Shown here: positions 24,162-32,434 of the stretch, one piece after another
How positions within the stretch are numbered: position 1 is the first letter of the stretch
How the letters are laid out: every line of letters begins with the position of its first letter
Assembly (NCBI RefSeq): GCF_900188205.1
Contig: NZ_FZOH01000004.1
Coordinates: forward strand, 310,001 to 374,000
DNA: 64,000 nt
Reading direction: 5' to 3'
From: Geodermatophilus saharensis
GTDB lineage: Bacteria; Actinomycetota; Actinomycetes; Mycobacteriales; Geodermatophilaceae
Notes under the pieces: model-generated
Seen by the model: only the letters and a program-made list of their open reading frames with translations
Told to the model about the DNA's origin: nothing
Database searches by the model: none
Translations under genes and position numbers: made by a program

Positions 24162-25142
24162 ATGGGGAACGATCCCCTTCGCGACGGAGGGGGCCGCGTG
24201 TACGGGGACCGCAGGAGTGGGCTGGGCCTGCTCGCGCTGCTGTACGGCTGTGGTGCCGTGCTGTGCGCGGCGGGTGCGCTGTGGCCGATGAGCGCGCGCA
24301 CGCCGGTGGGGCTGCTGGCCGCGCTGGCCGGGTGCGGCGGGGCGCTCGCCGCGGTGATGTGGACGGGCCGCGACCGGCTGCCGATGGCCGCCGTCCACGC
24401 GGCGCTGATGCTGCTGTCGCTGCTCACCGCCCTGGTGGCCTGGCGGTCGGCCACCGCCGTGGGGATCGTCGGCCTCGGCCCCGCGCTGGTGGCCCTGGGG
24501 ATGCTCGCCGGGCACGTGCTGCCGCCGGGACCGGCCCGGGCGCACGCCGCCGCCGGGGTCGTCGTCGTGAGCGCGGGGGCCTTCGCCGCGGCACCGGAGG
24601 GCTTCCTGTCCCCGTGGAGCGCCGCGGTCGTCACGGCGGTCGTGCTCACCGAGGCGCAGATCCGCCAGACGCGCGCCCTGCGCCGGGCCGCCTGCACCGA
24701 CCCGCTGACCGGGCTGGTCAACCGCCGGGCGTGGGAGGACGGCGCCGCCCGGCTGCTGGCCGCTGCCGGGCGGGCCGGTGAGCCGGTCACCGTCGCGGTC
24801 CTGGACCTCGACGGGTTCAAGGCGGTCAACGACACCGGCGGACACGCCGCCGGGGACGCGCTGCTGCGTTCGCTGGCCTCCTCGTGGCGCTCGGAGCTGC
24901 GCCGGTCGGACCTGCTGGGCCGGGTCGGTGGGGACGAGTTCGCCCTGTGCCTGCCCGGCAGCGACACCGCGGCCACCGCCGACCTGCTGCAGCGGCTGCG
25001 CGCGGTGTCGGCCGGGCCGTGGTCGGCCGGGACGGCGACCGCCCGCCCCGGGGAGGACCTCGACGAGGTGCTCGCCCGCGCGGACGCCGCGCTCTACCGG
25101 CAGAAGGCCGTCCGCTCCGCCCGCCGGACGACGGTCGACTGA
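24162..25142 (+). CDS. Membrane GGDEF protein, probable diguanylate cyclase
   Basis: A 326-residue protein with five or six hydrophobic segments in residues 20-160 and a C-terminal GGDEF domain (residues about 175-320) that would make cyclic di-GMP. The active-site loop is intact (GGDEF at 256-260), as are DPLTGLVNRRAW and LDLDGFKAVND. A product-inhibition site (RxxD) is present upstream as RRSD near 247. The ATG at 24162 has AGGAG upstream, but the GTG at 24198 has GGAGGGGG, so the start is open. The two starts differ only by a polar leader. Confidence 0.9.
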   Translation: MGNDPLRDGGGRVYGDRRSGLGLLALLYGCGAVLCAAGALWPMSARTPVGLLAALAGCGGALAAVMWTGRDRLPMAAVHAALMLLSLLTALVAWRSATAVGIVGLGPALVALGMLAGHVLPPGPARAHAAAGVVVVSAGAFAAAPEGFLSPWSAAVVTAVVLTEAQIRQTRALRRAACTDPLTGLVNRRAWEDGAARLLAAAGRAGEPVTVAVLDLDGFKAVNDTGGHAAGDALLRSLASSWRSELRRSDLLGRVGGDEFALCLPGSDTAATADLLQRLRAVSAGPWSAGTATARPGEDLDEVLARADAALYRQKAVRSARRTTVD

Positions 25143-25158
25143 CCGCCCGGCGAGGCGC

Positions 25159-25965
25159 TCACGGGCGGCGCCAGTCGTCGGAGGTCAGGTGGGAGCCGGC
25201 CATCGGCCCCATCTGCAGCATGCCGCCGTCGACGGCGTAGGACGCCCCGGTCACGTAGGACGCCTGCGGGGAGGCGAGGAACGCGACGACGGCGGCGACC
25301 TCGTGGGCGTCGCCCGGGCGGCCGACCGGGACGCCGGGCCGCTCGTGCCCGGGCGCGGTGGGGTCCTCGTCCTCCTGGCCGGTCATCGGGGTGGCTATCT
25401 CCCCCGGGGCGACGGCGTTCACGGTGATCCCGTGCTCGGCGAGCTCGATCGCGGCGACCCGCGTGAGCAGCCCCAGGCCGCCCTTGGCCGCGCAGTAGGC
25501 CGCCGCGCCCACCCGCGGCTGGTGCTCGTGGACGCTGGTGACGTTGACGATCCGCCCGCCCCGCCCGGCCGCGACCATCCGCCGGGCGGCCCGCTGCAGG
25601 CACAGGAACGCCGCGTCGAGGTCGGTGGCCAGCACCTCGCGCCAGGTCTCGTAGTCGGTGTCGAGGAGCAGGGTCGAGTGGCCGGTGCCGGCGTCGTTGA
25701 CGAGGACGTCGATGCCGCCGAGCGCGTCGGCGAGCTCGTCGACGACGTCGGCGGCCCGCGGCAGCTGCGTGAGGTCGACGTGGCGGACCTCCGCGCGCCG
25801 GCCGCGCGAGCGCACCTCCCCGGCGGTGGCCTGCGCGTCGGCCTCGTCGCGGTACCAGGTGATCCCCACGTCGCAGCCCTGCTCGGCGAGGGCGACGGCC
25901 ACCGCCTTCCCGATGCCCGACTCCGACCCCGTGACGACCGCGACGCGGCCCGCTGACTCCGTCAT
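25159..25965 (-). CDS. SDR family oxidoreductase
   Basis: A 268-residue classical short-chain dehydrogenase. The cofactor motif is TGSESGIG, with NDAGTG in place of the usual NNAG. The catalytic Ser lies in VTSVHEHQ and YCAAK gives the Tyr and Lys. YVTGASYAVDGGMLQ near the end is typical of glucose/3-oxoacyl-type SDRs. The ATG at 25965 was chosen over ATG 25974 and a longer leader to 26049; GGGGGG lies upstream. It converges on the GGDEF gene with only 16 bases between. Substrate unknown. Confidence 0.9.
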   Translation of the reverse strand: MTESAGRVAVVTGSESGIGKAVAVALAEQGCDVGITWYRDEADAQATAGEVRSRGRRAEVRHVDLTQLPRAADVVDELADALGGIDVLVNDAGTGHSTLLLDTDYETWREVLATDLDAAFLCLQRAARRMVAAGRGGRIVNVTSVHEHQPRVGAAAYCAAKGGLGLLTRVAAIELAEHGITVNAVAPGEIATPMTGQEDEDPTAPGHERPGVPVGRPGDAHEVAAVVAFLASPQASYVTGASYAVDGGMLQMGPMAGSHLTSDDWRRP

Positions 25966-26150
25966 GCCCCCCATGCTGGGGGCCGGCGCCGGTCCCCGCC
26001 GACCGACCGGTGACGCTGCGCAGTCCCGCGCTGACGGTCCGGCGTCCACGCCCGGACGTCCGCGAGGGTCGTGGCGGGCCGCCGGATCGCGGCCGACACT
26101 CGGGGAACTGACGCAGCACCCGTCAGCCCCCGCTGCACCGGGAGACGCTC

Positions 26151-28922
26151 CTGCCGCCCCAGACCTTCGGCCCCTACGAGCTCGACGAGCTGCTGGGTCA
26201 CGGCCGTTCGGGTGAGGTCCACCGCGCCTGGGACACCCGCCGGCACCGCACCGTCGCGCTCCGGATCCTGCTGCCGGAGCTCACCCGGGACGAGCGGTTC
26301 CGCGCGCGCTTCCTCCGCGACTGCGAGCGCGCCGCGCAGCTGGACGAGCCGCACGTCGTCGCGGTCCACGAGTTCGGCGAGATCGACGGCCGGCTCTACG
26401 TGGACACGCAGCTGGTCGACGGCCGGACGCTGGCCGCGGTGCTCGCCGCCGGAGGTCCGCTGCCGGCACACCTCGCCGTCGACGTCGTCGGGCAGCTCGC
26501 GGCCGCGCTGGACGCCGCGCACGCCCGCGGTCTGGTGCACCGCGACGTCGGGCCCGCCGAGGTCCTGCTGTCGGGGCGGACCGCCCACCCGGACTGCCAC
26601 CTCGACGGGTTCGGTGTCGCCGGGGCCCCCACCGGCGCGGACGCGGTGGCGATGCCGCGGTACGTGCCCCCCGAGCGCCTGACCGACCGGCTCGCCGACC
26701 ACCGGGTCGACGTCTACGCGCTGGCCTGCCTCCTGTACGAGGTGCTGACCGGCAGGCCGCCCTTCACCGCCGCCGACGCGCAGGAGCTGTGCGAGGCGCA
26801 CCTCCACCGGGAGCCGCCGCGGCCCACCGACGTGGTCGGCTCCCTCCCGCCGGGGCTCGACGCCGTCGTGGCCCGCGGCATGGCCAAGGACCCCGACCAG
26901 CGGTACGTGAGCGCCGGTGAGCTGGCGCGCGCCGCCCGCGCGGCGCTCGTGCCCGCCCCCGACACCGTGCCGGTGCGGGCCGTCCCCCCGCCGGCCGCCA
27001 CCGGCGGGACCGCGGGCGGTGCTCCGGCAGGCGGTGCTCCGGCAGGCGGTGCTCCGGCAGGCGGTGCTCCAGCGGGCGGTGCTCCGGCGGGCGGGACCGC
27101 GGCGGCCGTGCGCGGCCCCTCGGCCGACGTGGCGGGCGCACACCGCGCCCGGCACCGTGCCGCCGAACCGCCGCCGCGGCCACCCCGCCGCCGGGGCCTG
27201 GCCGCGGCGCTCGTCGCCGGGGCGGTCGCGCTGACCGCCGCCGGCGGGGTGGCGGCGGTCCGGCTGGCCTCCGACGGCTCCGACGCGACGGCGTCGACCC
27301 CGGTGGTGGTCGAGCCGGCCGACGACCCGGGCGAGGACCCCTTCGTCCCCGCGCCGCCGGGGACGGCCGACCCGGCGCAGCGGTCCGGCGACCCGGCACC
27401 CGCGGACGCCGGTCAGGACGGCGGGCCGCCCGCGGACGCCGCCGATCCACCGCCGGACACCGGGGACGCGGCGCCGGGCAGCGCCGGCTCCCCGGACGGA
27501 GCCGACGGTTCCGCGGGCACCGAGGGCTCCCCGCAGGACGGCGGGTCCGCGGGGACGACCCTCGAGCCCCCGTCGGGGACCGGTGGCGCCGGGGCGGGCG
27601 CCGACACGCCGGCCGAGGCGGCCGGCAGCCAGGCGCCGGACGGCTCCGCACCGGACGGCGCGGACCCCGACGGCGCGGACTCCGACGGCGCGGACCCCGA
27701 CGGCGCGGACCCCGACGGCGCGGGAGCCGGGGGCGCGGCCGCGGGCAGCCCGGTCGCCGGTGACCGGCCGGGCCTCTACGGCGGTCCCGGCGCCGAGGTC
27801 TGCGACGCCGAGGGGATGGCGGCGTTCCTCGCGGCCCACCCCGACCGCGCCGCCGCCTTCGCCGAGGTCGAGGGCATCCCGGCCGACGGGATCGACGAGC
27901 ACCTCGCGACGCTGACCCCGGTGGTGCTGCGCTTCGACACCGCCGTCACCAACCACGGCTTCGCCGACGGGCGTGCCGTGCCGTTCCAGTCGGTCCTGCG
28001 GGCCGGCACGGCGGTGCTGGTCGACGACTCGGGGGTCCCGCAGGTCCGGTGCCTGTGCGGCAACCCGCTGGAGCCGCCCGCCGCCCGCCCCTCCCCCGAC
28101 TACCAGGACCACGACGGCGAGCCCTGGCCGGGTCGTGCCCCCGACACGGTGGTCGTCGTGCAGCGCAGCCCCGCGCCGCTGCCCGCGCTGGTCCTCGTCG
28201 ACGACACGACCGGCACCGTGGTGGCCCGGCCCGTGGGTACCGCCGGCGGCGGGGACCGGCAGGTCGACGCCGGCCTGGCCGAGCAGGCCCTCCGCTTCGG
28301 CGGCGACACCACGCCGTCCCCTCCGGGCAGCGGGACCTCGTCGGCCGGCTCGTCGCCCGGGTCGTCGGCCGGGTCGTCGGCCGGGTCGTCGGCCGGGTCG
28401 TCGGCCGGGTCGTCGGCCGGGTCGTCGGCCGGGTCGTCGGCGTCGTCGTCCGGCGGTGACGGCCCTGCCGGTCCGTCCGGCGGCACGGTCACACCCGCGC
28501 CGGCCCCCGGGTCCGGTGCCCCTCCCGGCGGGGACGCACCGCGCCCGGGGAACCCCGCACCACCGGAGGCGCCGGCCGGGGAGGACCCGGTCGAGGAGGC
28601 GCCGCCCGCCGGGGAGCCGCCGGCCGAGCAGCCCCCGGCGGACGGACCCCCGGCCGAGGAGCCCCCGGCTGACGACCCCGCTGCCGAGGAGGCGCCGGTC
28701 CCGGCAGTGCCGCCGGCCGACGAGGCGCCACCGGCCGAGGAGGCGCCGGCCCCGGCAGCGCCGCCGGCCGACGAGCCGCCCGCCCGGGCGCCGGCTCCGG
28801 AGCCACCCGCCGCGCCACCGCCGGCCCGGGAGGAGGCCACGGTCGAGCCACCCGCCGCCGAGCCGCCCGTGGAGGACCCGCCTGCCGAGGAGGCGCCGGC
28901 TCCGGACCCGGGCGGCTCCTGA
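26151..28922 (+). CDS. Membrane pseudokinase with extracellular DUF6777-like domain, CTG start proposed
   Basis: A 923-residue protein if started at CTG 26151, which has GGGAG six bases upstream. No ATG or GTG exists in frame between a stop at 26109 and GTG 26400, which lies inside the kinase fold. Residues 6-260 follow the PknB fold: glycine loop GHGRSG at 16-21, then VALR with Arg38 in place of the catalytic Lys, HRDVGPAE (130-137) lacking the Lys and Asn, and LDGFG (151-155) with Gly in place of the DFG Asp. So catalysis is unlikely. GGAPA repeats lead to a transmembrane helix at about 349-371, then a Gly/Asp-rich stalk, a DUF6777-like domain (541-718, GLYGG, TNHGFADGR, VRCLCGNPL), an SSAG repeat and a Pro/Glu/Ala tail. 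Confidence 0.8.
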   Translation: MPPQTFGPYELDELLGHGRSGEVHRAWDTRRHRTVALRILLPELTRDERFRARFLRDCERAAQLDEPHVVAVHEFGEIDGRLYVDTQLVDGRTLAAVLAAGGPLPAHLAVDVVGQLAAALDAAHARGLVHRDVGPAEVLLSGRTAHPDCHLDGFGVAGAPTGADAVAMPRYVPPERLTDRLADHRVDVYALACLLYEVLTGRPPFTAADAQELCEAHLHREPPRPTDVVGSLPPGLDAVVARGMAKDPDQRYVSAGELARAARAALVPAPDTVPVRAVPPPAATGGTAGGAPAGGAPAGGAPAGGAPAGGAPAGGTAAAVRGPSADVAGAHRARHRAAEPPPRPPRRRGLAAALVAGAVALTAAGGVAAVRLASDGSDATASTPVVVEPADDPGEDPFVPAPPGTADPAQRSGDPAPADAGQDGGPPADAADPPPDTGDAAPGSAGSPDGADGSAGTEGSPQDGGSAGTTLEPPSGTGGAGAGADTPAEAAGSQAPDGSAPDGADPDGADSDGADPDGADPDGAGAGGAAAGSPVAGDRPGLYGGPGAEVCDAEGMAAFLAAHPDRAAAFAEVEGIPADGIDEHLATLTPVVLRFDTAVTNHGFADGRAVPFQSVLRAGTAVLVDDSGVPQVRCLCGNPLEPPAARPSPDYQDHDGEPWPGRAPDTVVVVQRSPAPLPALVLVDDTTGTVVARPVGTAGGGDRQVDAGLAEQALRFGGDTTPSPPGSGTSSAGSSPGSSAGSSAGSSAGSSAGSSAGSSAGSSASSSGGDGPAGPSGGTVTPAPAPGSGAPPGGDAPRPGNPAPPEAPAGEDPVEEAPPAGEPPAEQPPADGPPAEEPPADDPAAEEAPVPAVPPADEAPPAEEAPAPAAPPADEPPARAPAPEPPAAPPPAREEATVEPPAAEPPVEDPPAEEAPAPDPGGS
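27015..27092 (+). repeat. 15-bp coding repeat (GGAPA)
   Basis: Five copies of a 15-bp unit (GGCGGTGCTCCGGCA and close variants) in frame, encoding GGAPA in the cytoplasmic linker of the pseudokinase. Confidence 0.8.
28347..28442 (+). repeat. 12-bp coding minisatellite (SSAG)
   Basis: GGGTCGTCGGCC is repeated six times without change (28359-28430), with degenerate copies on each side. It encodes SSAG in the extracellular part of the pseudokinase. The unit keeps frame, so copy number can vary without breaking the gene. Confidence 0.88.
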
Positions 28923-28940
28923 CCGTCGCGCGCGGGGTGC

Positions 28941-29906
28941 TCAGCCGGCCGCGGCGGCGTAGCGGTCGGCGACCACGCGCAGCCGGGCGGTGAGCTCCGG
29001 CGGCGGGGACAGCACGGTGAACGGGGCGCCGGTCAGGCCCAGCGCGGCCACCGCCCAGTCGAGGTCGTCGCCCTCGATGTGCACCCGGCAGCCGTCGGGG
29101 CCGTCGTCGGTGACGGTGGCCCAGCGGCCGATCCGCCGGCGCACGTGGTCCCCGCCGGCGGCCACCCGCGCCTCGACGACGTACCGGGTCCACGCGCTGC
29201 CGATCCGCTCGCGCACGTAGGCCGCGGCGTCCTCGGCAGGGAAGCGGCGCGGCCCGAACACCGCGCCCGTGCCGCGCGGGGCGTGCAGCCGGTCGATCCG
29301 GAACACCCGCCAGTCGCCGCGGTCGAGGTCGTAGCCGACGAGGTACCAGCGGCGGCCCAGCGCCACGAGGCGGTGCGGCTCGACGGTCCGGTCCGCGCGC
29401 TCCCGGTCCGGCGCGGTGTAGCCGAAGGCGATCCGCTCGGTGTCGCGGCAGGCGAGGGCGACGGTGGTGAGGACGGCGGGGTCGACGGCGTCGGCGCCCG
29501 ACGACGGGGGCGCGCCGGCCGGCACCGTCACCGCGCGCAGCGCCTCGACGCGCGAGCGCAGCCGGCGGGGCATGACCTGCACCAGCTTGGCCAGCACCCG
29601 CACCGACGTCTCGGCCATGCCCGCGACCGGGCCCGCCGCGGCCGCCTGCAGCCCGACGGCGAGGGCGACGGCCTCGTCGTCGTCGAGCACGAGCGGCGGC
29701 AGCGCGGCACCGGGAGCCAGCGCGTACCCGCCGTCGACACCCCGGGATGCGTCGACCGGGTAGCCGAGCTCCCGCAGCCGCTCGACGTCGCGGCGCAGCG
29801 TGCGGACGGAGACGCCCAGCCGGTCGGCCAGGTCGGCGCCGGACCAGTGGCGGCGCGCCTGCAGCAGGGACAGCAGCCGGAGGCTGCGCACCGCGGGGTC
29901 GCTCAT
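28941..29906 (-). CDS. WYL-domain HTH transcriptional regulator (YafY type)
   Basis: A 321-residue regulator. Residues 1-60 are an HTH_11-type winged helix (SLLQARRHWSGADLADRLGVSVRTLRRDVERLRELGYPV). The WYL domain is about residues 140-230, with RWYLVGYDLDRGDWRVFRIDRL carrying the marker residues, and a WCX C-terminal part follows. These regulators sense a small ligand or nucleic acid. It is divergent from the DinB-type gene, and a perfect palindrome lies between them, so it probably controls both. The ATG at 29906 lies at the start of the HTH similarity. Confidence 0.92.
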   Translation of the reverse strand: MSDPAVRSLRLLSLLQARRHWSGADLADRLGVSVRTLRRDVERLRELGYPVDASRGVDGGYALAPGAALPPLVLDDDEAVALAVGLQAAAAGPVAGMAETSVRVLAKLVQVMPRRLRSRVEALRAVTVPAGAPPSSGADAVDPAVLTTVALACRDTERIAFGYTAPDRERADRTVEPHRLVALGRRWYLVGYDLDRGDWRVFRIDRLHAPRGTGAVFGPRRFPAEDAAAYVRERIGSAWTRYVVEARVAAGGDHVRRRIGRWATVTDDGPDGCRVHIEGDDLDWAVAALGLTGAPFTVLSPPPELTARLRVVADRYAAAAG

Positions 29907-29928
29907 GCCTCCATCCTCTCCGACACAG

Positions 29929-29945
29929 CGGTCAGGATCTGACCG
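29929..29945. promoter_or_regulatory. Operator palindrome CGGTCAG-GAT-CTGACCG
   Basis: Perfect 7-bp arms around three bases, placed between the divergent WYL regulator (29906) and DinB-type gene (30000). It is the natural binding site for the regulator. Confidence 0.7.
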
Positions 29946-29999
29946 CAATCACCGCGAGCATGGTCCTCACCAGCACGAACGAGACCCCGGAGGACCACC

Positions 30000-30527
30000 G
30001 TGACCGCTTCGACCCCCACCGTGACCGCTTCGATCCCCACGCTGACCGGCGAGCGCGCCGACCTGCTCGAGACGCTGGCCACCCACCGGCACTTCCTGCG
30101 CCACACCGTCCGGGGGCTGACCGACGAGCAGGCCACCCGGCGCACCACCGCCAGCGAGCTGACGCTGGCCGGCATCGTCAAGCACGTCGCCTCCACCGAG
30201 CGGTCGTGGGCGGACTTCGTCGTCCACGGCACCGCCGCCATGGAGCAGTCGCCGGAGGACTGGGCGCAGGAGTGGGTGCTGGCACCGGGCGAGACGCTGG
30301 CGTCGGTGCTCGCCCTCTACGACGACGTCGCCGCCCGCACCGACGAGCTGGTCCGCACCGTCGACCTCGACGCCGCCCACCCCCTGCCGGAGGCGCCGTG
30401 GTTCACACCGGGCGCCGTCCGCTCCGCGCGGCGGGTGTTCCTGCACGTGGTGGCCGAGACCGCCCAGCACGCCGGGCACGCCGACATCCTGCGGGAGTCC
30501 CTGGACGGCCAGAAGACGATGGGTTAG
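30000..30527 (+). CDS. DinB family protein
   Basis: A 175-residue four-helix-bundle protein of the DinB/YfiT superfamily (DUF664-like). ETLATHRHFLRHTVRGLTDEQA opens helix 1, GIVKHVASTERSW supplies the first metal-ligand His, and HVVAETAQHAGHADILRE the other two. These proteins are often thiol- or metal-dependent transferases of unknown substrate. GGAGGACCACC precedes the GTG at 30000. The first 21 bases of the gene are duplicated in tandem, so a second GTG at 30021 is also possible. The stop overlaps the convergent gene's stop by four bases. Confidence 0.88.
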   Translation: MTASTPTVTASIPTLTGERADLLETLATHRHFLRHTVRGLTDEQATRRTTASELTLAGIVKHVASTERSWADFVVHGTAAMEQSPEDWAQEWVLAPGETLASVLALYDDVAARTDELVRTVDLDAAHPLPEAPWFTPGAVRSARRVFLHVVAETAQHAGHADILRESLDGQKTMG

Positions 30528-31504
30528 CCGGGCGGGGCGTCGTCGAGCGACGCCGCCTCCAGCTCGGCGACCCGGGTGACGGTGCGGTCGCGCTCGGCGG
30601 CCGCCCGCTCCGCCGCCCGGTCGGCCGCACCCGCCCGGCGCTGCGCCGTCGCCGCCTCGTCGCCGGCCGCCGCCGCCTCCTCGCGCGCCCGCGCCAGCTC
30701 GGCGGCCAGCTCCTCGGCCCGGGCGGTCAGCTCGGCGGCCCGGCGCGCCGCCCGCGCGGCCCGGTCCCGCGCCGCGCGGGCGGCGCGCTCGGCCTGCCCG
30801 GCGAGGTCCGCCGCGGCCTCGGCGTCCTCGCGGGCGGCGGCGACCTCCTGCCGTCGGCGCTCCTCGGCCGCCCGACGCTGCTCCGCCCGCCGCCGCTCCT
30901 CCGCCCGGCGCCGCTCCGCGGCCGCGTCCTGCTCGTGGCGGCCCCCGGCTCCCGCGGCGGGCTCGGCGGGGTGCGCCGCGGCCGGTCGCCGGGGACGCGG
31001 CGGCGGCACGACGCGCAGGTCGGGGCGGTCGCCCAGGCCGGTGCCCTGGGCCGACAGCGTGCCGGTGAGCCGCCCGGCGAGCAGCGCCTCCCCCGCGTCG
31101 GGGTCGGCGAGCGCCGCGCGCAGCGTCTGCTCGACCTGGCCCGCGACGGCTTCGCTGAGCGGGTGGCCGAGGCGGGCGGCCAGCACGCGCGCCTGGCGGG
31201 TGAGCGCGGTGAGCAGCCGCGAGCGCTGCGCACCCAGGGCGCGCAGCTGGTCACCGGCCAGGCTCACCTGCGCCTCGCGCAGCAGGTCCCCGAGCTCGAC
31301 CAGCCCGGCGATCTCGTCGGGTTCCTCCCGGACCAGCGCGTTGCACGCCCAGGCCGCCGTCGAGGGCCGGCCGAGCACCGCGATCGCCCGCGCGAGCCCC
31401 CGGTCGCCGGCGGCGCGGGCGCGGCGGGCGGCCTCGGTGCGGGCGGCCACGAAGTCGCCGGGGAGCAGCCCGTAGAGCTCGTCGGCGACCCCGTCGAGGT
31501 CCAC
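30524..31504 (-). CDS. Alanine/arginine-rich coiled-coil protein, unknown function
   Basis: A 326-residue protein. Residues 1-170 are a conserved-looking globular part (LYGLLPGDFVAARTEAARRAR, AVLGRPSTAAWACNALVREEPDEIAGLVELGDLLREAQ). A Pro-rich linker follows, then a long Ala/Arg/Glu coiled coil of about 130 residues (AEERRRAEQRRAAEERRRQEVAAARED and onwards). No membrane segment is seen. Similar proteins are widespread in actinobacteria without known function. The GTG at 31504 has AGGAGGGGC upstream, which settles the start. Confidence 0.78.
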   Translation of the reverse strand: MDLDGVADELYGLLPGDFVAARTEAARRARAAGDRGLARAIAVLGRPSTAAWACNALVREEPDEIAGLVELGDLLREAQVSLAGDQLRALGAQRSRLLTALTRQARVLAARLGHPLSEAVAGQVEQTLRAALADPDAGEALLAGRLTGTLSAQGTGLGDRPDLRVVPPPRPRRPAAAHPAEPAAGAGGRHEQDAAAERRRAEERRRAEQRRAAEERRRQEVAAAREDAEAAADLAGQAERAARAARDRAARAARRAAELTARAEELAAELARAREEAAAAGDEAATAQRRAGAADRAAERAAAERDRTVTRVAELEAASLDDAPPG

Positions 31505-31689
31505 GCCCCTCCTCGCACCCGGCGGACGACGGCGCGACCCTGCCACGACCGGCGGAGCCGCCGCGAGCGGGAGGGGTGCGCCCGCGCGGCGTCCCTGGCA
31601 CGGTGTGCGCCGGAGGACGGCGCCGTCCCCCGCCCGGACGCCCCGACACGCCGGCACCCCACGGCCGGCGCCCGATCCCCGGAGTCCCC

Positions 31690-32133
31690 GTGGTCCCCTG
31701 CCCCGCCGCCCAGCCCAGCGCGGCTCCGCACCCCGTCGGTCCCCCGACCGTCCTGTTCGTCTGCGCCTCCGACGCGGCGACCTCGCAGATGGCCGCCGCC
31801 CTGCTCACCCGCCGCGCGCAGGGCCGGGTCCGCGCCCTGTCGGCAGGGTCGGCCCCGGCCGCACGGGTCGACCCGGCCGTCGTGGCCGCGATGGCCGAGG
31901 TCGGGGTCGACCTCTCGGCGCGGTTCCCCAAGCCGCTGACGGCCGACGCGGTGCACGTCTCCGACGTCGTCGTCAGCCTGGGCGGGGCGCGGCGCTGCCC
32001 GCTCCTGCCCCGCACCCGCTACCTCGACTGGCCGGTGGCCGACCGCGCGGGCAGCGACGTCGCCGGGGTCCGGCCGGTGCGCGACGACCTCGACCGCCGG
32101 GTGCGCGGGCTGCTCGCCGAGCTCACCGGCTGA
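31690..32133 (+). CDS. ArsC-like low-molecular-weight phosphatase-fold protein, probably inactive
   Basis: A 147-residue protein of the LMW-PTPase/thioredoxin-coupled arsenate reductase fold. The P-loop region is VCASDAATSQMAAALL: Cys25 is present but the normally invariant Arg after C-x5 is Thr31. The later GGARRCPLLP keeps only one of the two redox cysteines of the family, while YLDWPVADRAG matches the usual YEDW..D segment. So it keeps the fold but should not act as a standard arsenate reductase or phosphatase. The GTG at 31690 has GGAG upstream. Confidence 0.8.
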   Translation: MVPCPAAQPSAAPHPVGPPTVLFVCASDAATSQMAAALLTRRAQGRVRALSAGSAPAARVDPAVVAAMAEVGVDLSARFPKPLTADAVHVSDVVVSLGGARRCPLLPRTRYLDWPVADRAGSDVAGVRPVRDDLDRRVRGLLAELTG

Positions 32134-32227
32134 GCGCGGTCACCGCCGCAGGGACGGGGCGGTCGTCCACGGGGGTCCTCCTGCCTAGTCTTGGTCTCCC
32201 CTGCCCCGTCGGCGTCCGGAGGTCCCC

Positions 32228-32383
32228 GTGCTGCTGCGCCTGCTCGGACTGCTCGTGGTGGTCTGGCTCGTCGTGACCGTGGTCGGCTGGGTGGTGGAGG
32301 GGCTGTTCTGGCTGGCCGTCGTCGGCCTGCTCGCGGTCGCGATCACCGCGGCGCTCGGGGTGCGGGAGCGCCTGCGTCGCTGA
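32228..32383 (+). CDS. Small membrane protein, 51 aa
   Basis: A 51-residue peptide read from a GTG with CCGGAGGTCCCC upstream, a strong ribosome site. Almost the whole chain is hydrophobic (two close helices, LLGLLVVVWLVVTVVGWV and LFWLAVVGLLAVAITAALG) and it ends in RERLRR on the inner side. A TAGTCT at 32185-32190 could be its -10. A perfect terminator follows. It looks like a real, independently expressed small gene of unknown function. Confidence 0.7.
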   Translation: MLLRLLGLLVVVWLVVTVVGWVVEGLFWLAVVGLLAVAITAALGVRERLRR

Positions 32384-32391
32384 GCAGCCGG

Positions 32392-32421
32392 TGCCCCGGC
32401 CCGTGGCGACGGGCCGGGGCA
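32392..32421. terminator. Bidirectional terminator hairpin
   Basis: TGCCCCGGCCCGT (32392-32404) pairs exactly with ACGGGCCGGGGCA (32409-32421) around GGCG: a perfect 13-bp stem between two convergent reading frames. Confidence 0.88.
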
Positions 32422-32434
32422 GTCGGACGCGGGG

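Noticed and set aside
28347-28442. CRISPR-like array
   Set aside because: Repeats of 12 bp are contiguous with no spacers, in frame in a coding gene.
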